A stretch of 5,486 bases of DNA from Burkholderiaceae bacterium (GTDB lineage Bacteria; Pseudomonadota; Gammaproteobacteria; Burkholderiales; Burkholderiaceae). Below the pieces are notes generated by a model. That model saw only the letters and a program-made list of their open reading frames with translations, was not told where the DNA came from and searched no databases. Both the position numbers and the translations under genes were made by a program. Of this stretch, positions 1 to 5,291 are shown one piece after another. The stretch spans positions 1 to 5,486 of the forward strand of contig CANGWT010000122.1 of the NCBI GenBank assembly GCA_947457745.1, in the 5' to 3' direction. How positions within the stretch are numbered: the stretch's first letter is position 1; the number at the start of each line of letters is the position of its first letter.

Positions 1-44
1 GCCACTTCAAAAGGTTCGTTCTCACGGAGGCGGACTGTAGTCAT
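1..44 (-). CDS. rpsU: 30S ribosomal protein S21 (5' end only, runs off the window)
   Basis: Read on the minus strand from the ATG at 44-42, the sequence gives MTTVRLRENEPFEV plus two bases of the next (Ala) codon. This matches the conserved N-terminus of bacterial S21; E. coli has RENEPFDVALRRFKR in the same place, and the MTT start is typical of betaproteobacteria. S21 is a small, basic protein of the 30S subunit that helps translation initiation near the anti-Shine-Dalgarno region. Only 14 complete codons are visible, so the basic C-terminal part cannot be checked. No strong Shine-Dalgarno precedes the ATG. The gene is divergent from tsaD, an arrangement also found in E. coli, where rpsU leads the rpsU-dnaG-rpoD operon. 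Whether dnaG follows here cannot be seen. Confidence 0.9.
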   Translation of the reverse strand, partial: MTTVRLRENEPFEV

Positions 45-97
45 ACTTGTTTAACTCGTATATGCTCGAAAAATATCGATAAATTAACTGAAATGCG

Positions 98-103
98 ATT
101 CTA
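98..103 (-). promoter_or_regulatory. Extended -10 element, likely rpsU promoter
   Basis: On the minus strand the sequence TGCTAGAAT contains a good -10 hexamer (TAGAAT, one mismatch to TATAAT) preceded by the TGn extension. Transcription would start near position 91 and give a leader of about 47 nt before rpsU. A -35 at 16-18 bp spacing would fall at about 120-127, over the first codons of tsaD, and no TTGACA-like hexamer is there, so the extended -10 probably carries the promoter. For tsaD in the other direction only a weak pair is visible (TTAACT at 51-56 and TATCGA at 74-79, 17 bp apart); I do not call it separately. Confidence 0.5.
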
Positions 104-120
104 GCACGACCAAGTAAAAA

Positions 121-1194
121 ATGATTGTTTTAGGCATAGAAACATCTTGTGACGAGACCGGGGTAGCCATATACGACACCACTCCCTGGGAAAACCACGC
201 CCCAGCCCATCAGGGCATCCTAGGACAGGCACTGCACTCCCAAATTGCCATGCACCGTGACTACGGGGGTGTGGTCCCAGAATTGGCCTCTAGAGACCAC
301 ATAAGGCGGGTTTTACCCCTTCTGGACGATACTTTGCATGAGGCTGGGCTCAAATTAAAGGATATTGATTCTGTAGCCTATACCCAGGGCCCTGGATTGG
401 CTGGCGCCCTACTTGTGGGCAGTGCTTTTGCCAAATCCCTAGCCCAGGGACTCAATTTGCCTTCGATTGGAGTGCATCACCTTGAAGGGCACCTGCTTTC
501 ACCGCTTTTAGGAGTTTCTGTACCGGAATTCCCTTTTATAGCCCTCCTAGTCTCGGGTGGGCATACCCAGCTGATGCTGGTGAGCGGAGTTGGTAAGTAC
601 CAACTTCTAGGCGAAACCCTAGACGATGCCGCTGGCGAAGCCTTTGATAAAACAGCCAAATTACTGGGCTTGGACTATCCGGGCGGAGCTGCTATCTCCA
701 AATTAGCAGAAAAAGGGCATTCCGGACGATTTGACTTGCCCAAGCCAATGCTGCACTCAGGGGATTTAGATTTTTCCTTCTCTGGACTCAAAACAGCGGT
801 TCTGAACCAAGTGAAAAAATTTGATGCACTGGGTAATACTGATCCTAATGAGAAGGCCACTTTTCAAGCGGATCTGGCGCGCAGCTTTGTCGACTCCTTG
901 GTCGCAGTACTTGTCAGCAAATCAGAAAAAGCACTGAAGCAAACTGCTTGTAAGCATTTGGTGCTTGCTGGTGGCGTGGGCGCCAATTTGCAATTACGCG
1001 CAGCTCTCAATGCGAGTGCTAAGAAGAATCGATTTGAAGTTCACTATCCACCAGTCGATCTATGTACCGATAACGGCGTAATGATTGCATTTGCTGGGGC
1101 ACTGCGCATGTTGGCAGAAAACAATGGCTCAACTACTTCAGGTGCTTTTGATATCAAACCCCGCTGGGATTTGGCGAGCAATAATTTATCTTAA
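121..1194 (+). CDS. tsaD: tRNA N6-adenosine threonylcarbamoyltransferase TsaD
   Basis: TsaD (formerly Gcp/YgjD) transfers the threonylcarbamoyl group from threonylcarbamoyl-AMP to A37 of ANN-decoding tRNAs, acting in the cytoplasm with TsaB and TsaE. The 357-residue protein shows the ASKHA-fold signatures in order: GIETSCDETGVA near residue 5, YGGVVPELASRDH (48-60), the metal-ligand motif HHLEGH with His120 and His124, SGGHTQL (145-151), the long GETLDDAAGEAFDKTAKLLGLDYPGG block (164-189), SFSGLKTA (219-226), GGVGANLQLR (284-293) and CTDNG with Asp317, the third metal ligand. E. coli TsaD is 337 residues; most of the difference is a short insertion around residues 21-33 and a slightly longer C-terminus. 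The ATG start places MIVLGIETSCDE exactly at the family N-terminus, although no clear Shine-Dalgarno precedes it. Codon use changes sharply near position 780 (see findings). The stop is 2 bp from the convergent folE2 stop. Confidence 0.97.
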   Translation: MIVLGIETSCDETGVAIYDTTPWENHAPAHQGILGQALHSQIAMHRDYGGVVPELASRDHIRRVLPLLDDTLHEAGLKLKDIDSVAYTQGPGLAGALLVGSAFAKSLAQGLNLPSIGVHHLEGHLLSPLLGVSVPEFPFIALLVSGGHTQLMLVSGVGKYQLLGETLDDAAGEAFDKTAKLLGLDYPGGAAISKLAEKGHSGRFDLPKPMLHSGDLDFSFSGLKTAVLNQVKKFDALGNTDPNEKATFQADLARSFVDSLVAVLVSKSEKALKQTACKHLVLAGGVGANLQLRAALNASAKKNRFEVHYPPVDLCTDNGVMIAFAGALRMLAENNGSTTSGAFDIKPRWDLASNNLS

Positions 1195-1196
1195 GA

Positions 1197-2024
1197 TTAT
1201 TTCGCGAGACTAATTTTGGCGTAGGCACTGTGGTTATGAATCGACTCAAAGTTCTCAGCTTCAACCACTAAAGACAAAATTCGCGCATCGCCTTTGAGTT
1301 GGCCTGCTACATCGCGCACTAAGTCTTCCACAAACTTCGGATTGTCATAAGCGCGCTCGGTAACCCACTTCTCATCAGGGCGCTTGAGCAAGCCCCACAA
1401 CTCGCTGGAGGCTTGGCTCTCAGCGGCCGCAACTAAATCTTCTACCGTCATCTTGGTCTGTGAATCTAGTTCTACTGACATGGTCACATGTGAACGTTGA
1501 TTGTGCGCTCCATACTCCGAAATCTCTTTAGAGCAAGGGCACAAACTCATCACTGGAACTAGAGCGCGTAGGTTCAACTCAACGTAGACTGCGCCAGATG
1601 CATTTTGCTTTGCCTTTGCGGTCCAAGTCACTTCATAATCCATCAAGCTTTCAACACCAGATACAGGTGCGGCTTTTTTGACAAAGTGCGTATACGTAAA
1701 TTGAATGCGGCCTTCACTTGCATTTAGTAGTGGCAACATCTCACGCACCATTGCAACTACCGATGCACTATCAATAGGTTCATTGTGTTTTTGCAAGAGT
1801 GCAATGAAGCGGGACATGTGTGTGCCCTTCACATGCGCAGGCAAAGCCACATCCATTTCAAAATTACCAACCGCCGGCATCACACCCGCCTGAGTACGAA
1901 TGCTTAATGGATGGCGCAATCCCCGAATCCCCACCTGCTCGATTGGCAAAGCGCGCTCATCATGTGAAGACTGTATGTCTGGCATGGATTGCGGCTTGAG
2001 AAAGGCGGTGTTGATGTCGTTCAT
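1197..2024 (-). CDS. folE2: GTP cyclohydrolase FolE2 (type IB)
   Basis: FolE2 converts GTP to 7,8-dihydroneopterin triphosphate and formate, the first step of tetrahydrofolate synthesis. It is the metal-dependent type IB enzyme, unrelated in sequence to classical FolE. From the ATG at 2024 the protein has 275 residues. It shows the family landmarks PDIQSSHDERALPIEQVGIRGLRHP near the N-terminus, SLCPCSKEIS (about 160-169, including the conserved metal-ligand Cys), AHNQRSH (173-179), ERAYDNPKFVEDLVRD (223-238) and ENFESIHNHSAYA near the C-terminus, whose His and Glu residues belong to the active site. The frame can be extended to a TTG at 2042, but I prefer the ATG because MNDIN is the natural family start and the TTG has no better ribosome site. 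It is the last gene of the xseB-ispA-dxs-folE2 cluster, 25 bp after dxs. In some bacteria folE2 is under zinc control; no Zur-like site is evident here. Confidence 0.95.
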   Translation of the reverse strand: MNDINTAFLKPQSMPDIQSSHDERALPIEQVGIRGLRHPLSIRTQAGVMPAVGNFEMDVALPAHVKGTHMSRFIALLQKHNEPIDSASVVAMVREMLPLLNASEGRIQFTYTHFVKKAAPVSGVESLMDYEVTWTAKAKQNASGAVYVELNLRALVPVMSLCPCSKEISEYGAHNQRSHVTMSVELDSQTKMTVEDLVAAAESQASSELWGLLKRPDEKWVTERAYDNPKFVEDLVRDVAGQLKGDARILSLVVEAENFESIHNHSAYAKISLAK

Positions 2025-2049
2025 GACTCTATTTTCAGGCAAAAATGAC

Positions 2050-3954
2050 TTATTTGCCTACGGCCACAGGATTTCTGGCAGTTTTAGCTGGAAAACGCAG
2101 GGAAATAGCCTTTGCAATCCCCGCAACATCCAAGCCACACTGACTCATCAAGAGTTTGTAATCGCCATGCTCAACAAATACATCAGGAAGGCCTAATTGC
2201 AAAAGGGGTTTGTTTATCCCCAGAGCAGAGAGCGCCTCTAAGCACGCACTACCTGCACCACCCTGAATCGCGCCATCTTCAATCGTCACAAAATAATCAT
2301 GGTCTTGCGCCAAGGATTTGAGAAGCTCAAGATCCAATGGTTTAACAAAACGCATATTGGCAACTGAGGCATCCATTTGCTCTGCAACTTCAAGTGCTGG
2401 ATAGAGTAAGGTTCCGAAAGCTAAAATTGCTATGCGCTGACCGGCAGGCGCGCTCGACTTACGACGCAATTCACCTTTACCCAATGGCACGGTACGTAAT
2501 TCTTTGGAAGGAATGGTGCCAACACCAGCACCACGCGGATAGCGCACTGCACTGGGGTGGGGCTGATGAAATGCGGTCGTCAATAAATCACGACACTCTG
2601 CTTCATCTGCCGGTGTCAAAACCAACATATTCGGAATGCAACGTAAGAACGGAATGTCATACGCACCCGCATGGGTTGCGCCATCTGCACCAACTAAGCC
2701 AGCGCGATCCAACGCAAAAAGTACCGGCAAATCCTGAATCGCGACATCATGAATGAGTTGATCGTAAGCGCGCTGCAAGAAGGTAGAGTAGATCGCCACC
2801 ACCGGCCTCATACCTTCACATGCCATGCCAGCAGCAAAAGTCACTGCATGCTGCTCAGCAATACCGACATCGTAATAACGCTTAGGGAAATTCTTTTCAA
2901 ACTCCACCAGACCAGAGCCTTCACGCATTGCAGGTGTAATACCAATCAGCAATGGATCAGCGTGCGCCATATCGCACAGCCATTCACCAAACACTTGAGT
3001 GAAGGTTTTTTGAGAAGGAGTGACGGACTTCTTAACACCCTCTTCCGGATTGAACTTACTTGGGCCGTGATACAGAACAGGATCTGCTTCGGCCAACTCA
3101 TAACCCTGACCTTTGCGAGTCACCACGTGCAAGAACTGCGGGCCGCGCCCCTCAAGCGCCAAGCGGCGAACATTTTGCAACATCGGAATGAGCGCCTCTA
3201 AGTCATGGCCATCGATTGGGCCGTAGTAGTTAAAACCAAACTCTTCAAAAATAGTGGATGGGGAAACCATGCCCTTAGCATGATCTTCTAAGCGTTTTGC
3301 AAACTCGCGCAAAGGCGGCGCAATGGATAAAACGCTATCGATACCCTTCTTCGTTGCAGAGTAAATATTGCCACTCAATAGTCTAGCGAGGTGTCGATTG
3401 AGTGCGCCCACTGCTGGTGAGATGGACATATCGTTGTCATTCAGAATAACCACTAATGGTAGATCCTCATACACACCCGCATTGTTCATGGCTTCAAATG
3501 CCATACCACCAGTCATGGCGCTATCGCCAATCACCGCAACGGCAACTTGCTTCTCGCCCTTGGTTTGGAAAGCGCGAGCCATACCCATCGCCGCAGAAAT
3601 ACTCGTTGAAGAGTGGCCGGTACCAAAGGCATCGTATTCACTTTCAGCGCGACGTGGAAAGCCTGACAAACCATCCAACTGGCGCAAGCTACTCATACGC
3701 TCACGACGACCAGTCAAAATTTTGTGCGGGTAGCTTTGGTGGCCCACATCCCACACAATTCGATCTTGCGGTGTATCAAATACATAGTGCAAGGCTATGG
3801 ATAACTCGACCGTACCCAAGTTAGAAGAAAGATGTCCGCCCGTTTTAGATACAGAATCCAAAACAAACTGACGTAATTCATCTGCAAGCACAGGGAGCTG
3901 CTCGCGGGAAAGTTTTTTTAGATCTGCAGGAGAGTGAATAGAATTTAAAGTCAT
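2050..3954 (-). CDS. dxs: 1-deoxy-D-xylulose-5-phosphate synthase
   Basis: Dxs condenses pyruvate and glyceraldehyde 3-phosphate into 1-deoxy-D-xylulose 5-phosphate using thiamine diphosphate and Mg2+. It is the entry, flux-controlling step of the MEP pathway and also supplies thiamine and pyridoxal phosphate synthesis. The 634-residue protein is close to full E. coli length (620). Visible landmarks, numbered from the ATG at 3954: GGHLSSNLGTVEL with catalytic His41, the thiamine-diphosphate motif from GDS (143-145) to NDN (172-174), His296 in LYHGPSKF, TPAMREGSGL, AEQHAVTFAAG with catalytic Glu367, YSTFLQRAYDQ, LDRAG with Arg417, THAGAYD with His428 and VRYPRG. The canonical GDG is GDS here (see findings). 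A TTG lies directly before the ATG in frame; the ATG is preferred. The C-terminus has a slightly long, basic tail. The gene starts 16 bp after ispA, so co-transcription is likely. Confidence 0.98.
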   Translation of the reverse strand: MTLNSIHSPADLKKLSREQLPVLADELRQFVLDSVSKTGGHLSSNLGTVELSIALHYVFDTPQDRIVWDVGHQSYPHKILTGRRERMSSLRQLDGLSGFPRRAESEYDAFGTGHSSTSISAAMGMARAFQTKGEKQVAVAVIGDSAMTGGMAFEAMNNAGVYEDLPLVVILNDNDMSISPAVGALNRHLARLLSGNIYSATKKGIDSVLSIAPPLREFAKRLEDHAKGMVSPSTIFEEFGFNYYGPIDGHDLEALIPMLQNVRRLALEGRGPQFLHVVTRKGQGYELAEADPVLYHGPSKFNPEEGVKKSVTPSQKTFTQVFGEWLCDMAHADPLLIGITPAMREGSGLVEFEKNFPKRYYDVGIAEQHAVTFAAGMACEGMRPVVAIYSTFLQRAYDQLIHDVAIQDLPVLFALDRAGLVGADGATHAGAYDIPFLRCIPNMLVLTPADEAECRDLLTTAFHQPHPSAVRYPRGAGVGTIPSKELRTVPLGKGELRRKSSAPAGQRIAILAFGTLLYPALEVAEQMDASVANMRFVKPLDLELLKSLAQDHDYFVTIEDGAIQGGAGSACLEALSALGINKPLLQLGLPDVFVEHGDYKLLMSQCGLDVAGIAKAISLRFPAKTARNPVAVGK

Positions 3955-3970
3955 CAAATCTTTAGTAATC

Positions 3971-4873
3971 TTATTTACCTCTATTAACTACCAATAGAGC
4001 CAAATATTTCAGGGCCCCGGCTTTAGCGCCAAAACTCTCTAAGCTAGCAATCGCCGTTTCTTGTAAATCTGTTGCTGCTTTCTTGGCATAGTCTAAACCC
4101 ATCAAGGTCACATAGGTCGGCTTGTCATTGGCCGCGTCTTTTCCTGCGGTTTTACCCAAGGTTTGACTATCTGCAGTGGCATCCAAAACATCATCCACAA
4201 TTTGAAAGGCCAAGCCCAAAGCTTCAGAGTAGTTTTTGAGGTGCTGCATTTGAGTCGGACTCAGCTTGGCAGCAATACCACCCATCTGTACCGAACAAGA
4301 AAGTAGAGCCCCTGTTTTCATCGCATGCATTTGCTTTAGTCCAGCAAGGTCTAGTTTCTTTCCCACGCTCTCGAGATCGATTGCCTGACCACCAGCCATA
4401 CCGCGTGAACCAGACGCACTAGCCAATAGGCTGATCATCGCCAAGCGCGTATGAGCATCGCACTGCGTATTTGCCAAAACCTCAAATGCGCGAGTCTGCA
4501 ATGCATCGCCAACTAATAAAGCAGTCGCCTCGTCATAAGCCTTGTGCACGGTAGGACGTCCACGGCGTAAGTCATCGTCATCCATACAGGGCAAATCATC
4601 ATGGACCAAGGAATAGGCATGAATGCATTCAATTGCAACCCCAGCAGAATCTAAAACATTATTTTTCTCTTCGTTGAAATCATCGCCTAGCTCACCAGCG
4701 GCGTAAACCAACAAAGGACGAATGCGCTTACCGCCACCTTGGGCGGCATATCGCATAGCTTCATGCAAGCGTGCGGGATTCGCATTCGCAGCATCGAGCA
4801 AACTATCGAGAGCCAATTCAGTTCGCTGCCCGTGAGTGCGAACCCAATCTTCAAATGAAAGTGCGTTGTTCAT
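3971..4873 (-). CDS. ispA: Farnesyl diphosphate synthase (short-chain polyprenyl synthase)
   Basis: IspA condenses dimethylallyl diphosphate with two isopentenyl diphosphates to give geranyl and then farnesyl diphosphate, the precursor for ubiquinone side chains and undecaprenyl carriers. The 300 residues match the usual length of bacterial FPP synthases. Signatures in order: GGGKRIRP (46-53) for substrate diphosphate binding, the first Asp-rich motif DDLPCMD (92-98) in the bacterial form with four residues between the Asp groups, MAGGQAIDL (159-167), a conserved Lys-Thr-Gly-Ala stretch (186-189), and the second Asp-rich motif DDVLD (227-231). Tyr87, five residues before the first Asp, is the aromatic residue that limits chain length in type II FPP synthases, so C15 is the expected product; geranylgeranyl formation cannot be ruled out from sequence alone. 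The gene starts 22 bp after xseB. No good Shine-Dalgarno is visible before its ATG, the region being TA-rich. Confidence 0.96.
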   Translation of the reverse strand: MNNALSFEDWVRTHGQRTELALDSLLDAANANPARLHEAMRYAAQGGGKRIRPLLVYAAGELGDDFNEEKNNVLDSAGVAIECIHAYSLVHDDLPCMDDDDLRRGRPTVHKAYDEATALLVGDALQTRAFEVLANTQCDAHTRLAMISLLASASGSRGMAGGQAIDLESVGKKLDLAGLKQMHAMKTGALLSCSVQMGGIAAKLSPTQMQHLKNYSEALGLAFQIVDDVLDATADSQTLGKTAGKDAANDKPTYVTLMGLDYAKKAATDLQETAIASLESFGAKAGALKYLALLVVNRGK

Positions 4874-4895
4874 AAAAGTAAAGTTTTAGAGCAGC

Positions 4896-5129
4896 TTACG
4901 CTTCGAATACCCGAACTTGCTGCTCAACTTGAGCAAGCATGGCCTGGCAATGTTTTAAGAGTGCTGCACCACGTTGGTACGCCAAAAGCGTCTCTTCCAA
5001 AGAGAATTTGCCAGATTCCATATCAGAAATCAGCTTTTCCAGCTCCTTGACAGCCTGCTCATAACGCAAATTAGGGTCGATTTGTAGCTCAAGACCGGGC
5101 TTCTGATCTTCAGATTTCTTCGCTGGCAT
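4896..5129 (-). CDS. xseB: Exodeoxyribonuclease VII small subunit
   Basis: XseB binds the XseA catalytic subunit in several copies to form exonuclease VII, which degrades single-stranded DNA from both ends in repair and recombination. The 77-residue product (E. coli XseB has 80) has a polar Lys-rich N-terminus of about 20 residues, then the family core: YEQAVKELEKLISDMESGKFSLEETLLAYQRG (about 23-54) and a second helix KHCQAMLAQVEQQVRVFE to the end. The two-helix, coiled-coil-like layout and the SGKFSLEETL turn are diagnostic. The ATG at 5129 has a good ribosome site (AAGGA, 9 nt away). It is the first gene of the xseB-ispA-dxs-folE2 cluster. xseA is not in the window, as is common when xseB is grouped with ispA. 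Confidence 0.95.
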   Translation of the reverse strand: MPAKKSEDQKPGLELQIDPNLRYEQAVKELEKLISDMESGKFSLEETLLAYQRGAALLKHCQAMLAQVEQQVRVFEA

Positions 5130-5138
5130 TGGCTTATT

Positions 5139-5143
5139 TCCTT
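5139..5143 (-). promoter_or_regulatory. Ribosome binding site of xseB
   Basis: The minus strand reads GAAGGAAATAAGCCA before the ATG at 5129. AAGGA pairs with the 16S anti-Shine-Dalgarno and lies 9 nt from the start codon. It is the clearest ribosome site in the cluster and fixes the xseB start. Confidence 0.7.
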
Positions 5144-5166
5144 CAAATTTCTAAGAGATGTAGTCC

Positions 5167-5193
5167 CATATATTAAAGCGAGATGGGGGTCAG
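5167..5193 (-). promoter_or_regulatory. Possible promoter of the xseB-ispA-dxs-folE2 operon
   Basis: On the minus strand CTGACC (5193-5188) resembles a -35 and TATATG (5172-5167) or the overlapping TAATAT (5175-5170) a -10. The spacing of 15 bp (or 12 bp for TAATAT) is short and neither hexamer is strong. I report it because the operon needs a promoter here and nothing better is seen between 5130 and 5291. It overlaps the AGATGGG repeat and lies beside the rightward promoter, so the two directions could interfere. Confidence 0.25.
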
Positions 5194-5198
5194 ATGGG
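5181..5198 (+). repeat. Tandem AGATGGG direct repeat next to the -10
   Basis: AGATGGG occurs at 5181-5187 and again, identically, at 5192-5198. The two starts are 11 bp apart, one helical turn, and the second copy abuts the TATAAT of the rightward promoter. Same-face direct repeats with this pitch are typical of sites bound by paired regulator subunits, but no known regulator's consensus is recognised. This is a visible repeat; a regulatory role is inference. Confidence 0.5.
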
Positions 5199-5204
5199 TA
5201 TAAT
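5199..5204 (+). promoter_or_regulatory. Consensus -10 (TATAAT) of the rightward Rieske-family gene
   Basis: A perfect TATAAT stands 87 bp upstream of the ATG at 5292. The place for a -35 at 17 bp spacing (5176-5181, AAGCGA) does not match TTGACA; the nearest candidate, TTAAAG at 5173-5178, is 20 bp away. Transcription would begin near 5211 in a pyrimidine run, leaving a leader of about 80 nt. The missing -35 suggests either dependence on an activator or a weak promoter. Confidence 0.6.
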
Positions 5205-5217
5205 CGCTTCCTTCCTT

Positions 5218-5244
5218 TCCAATATCGATCCGTCGATAGTTGGA
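5218..5244 (+). promoter_or_regulatory. Bulged 11-bp hairpin in the leader
   Basis: TCCAATATCGA (5218-5228) pairs with TCGATAGTTGGA (5233-5244) through 11 base pairs around a 4-nt TCCG loop, with one bulged base (G5239). The innermost 6 bp (TATCGA/TCGATA) are perfectly symmetrical. It falls about 7 nt after the expected transcription start of the rightward gene. No U-run follows, so it is not a simple terminator. It could be a 5'-UTR stem that affects mRNA stability or translation, or an operator as DNA. Confidence 0.55.
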
Positions 5245-5257
5245 TTGGTTATTCCGC

Positions 5258-5271
5258 TTAGCTTCGGCTGA
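5258..5271 (+). promoter_or_regulatory. Short hairpin with cUUCGg tetraloop in the leader
   Basis: TTAGC (5258-5262) pairs with GCTGA (5267-5271), including one G-U pair, around a TTCG loop. C-UUCG-G is one of the most stable RNA tetraloops. CG and four T follow, which is too weak for a confident terminator. It sits about 20 nt before the start codon of the Rieske-family gene, close to its G-rich ribosome-site region. Confidence 0.45.
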
Positions 5272-5291
5272 CGTTTTCGGGGGTGGGGAGA

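Noticed and set aside
72..80. AATATCGAT shared by both divergent intergenic regions (72-80 and 5221-5229)
   Set aside because: A single 9-base AT-rich match between two short regions is plausible by chance. The flanks differ, and only the second copy is part of a hairpin.
1181..1200. Possible bidirectional terminator at the tsaD/folE2 junction
   Set aside because: ATCTTAAGAT is self-complementary with no loop and only AT-rich flanks, with no GC-rich stem or U-run on either strand.
2025..2042. TTG at 2042 as the start of folE2
   Set aside because: It adds six residues (LPENRV) that I do not recognise in the family and has no better ribosome site than the ATG at 2024. It remains possible.
1900..2196. 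Plus-strand frame of 98 codons spanning the dxs-folE2 junction
   Set aside because: It is antisense to the folE2 start and the dxs end, has no ribosome site and shows no recognisable family pattern.
2394..3824. Several plus-strand reading frames of about 120-150 codons opposite dxs
   Set aside because: They overlap one another, lie wholly antisense to a fully convincing dxs, and their translations are rich in His, Gln, Ser and Arg without domain-like patterns, as expected from the reverse complement of coding sequence.
5194..5271. Small plus-strand frame of 25 codons (MGIIASFLSNIDPSIVGLV...) in the divergent region
   Set aside because: Its ATG lies upstream of the TATAAT at 5199, so a transcript from that promoter would not contain the start codon. 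No other promoter or convincing ribosome site supports it.
5283..5291. GTG at 5283 as the start of the Rieske-family gene
   Set aside because: It would add only VGR before the Met, lies within the G-rich ribosome-site region, and the ATG gives a natural N-terminus.
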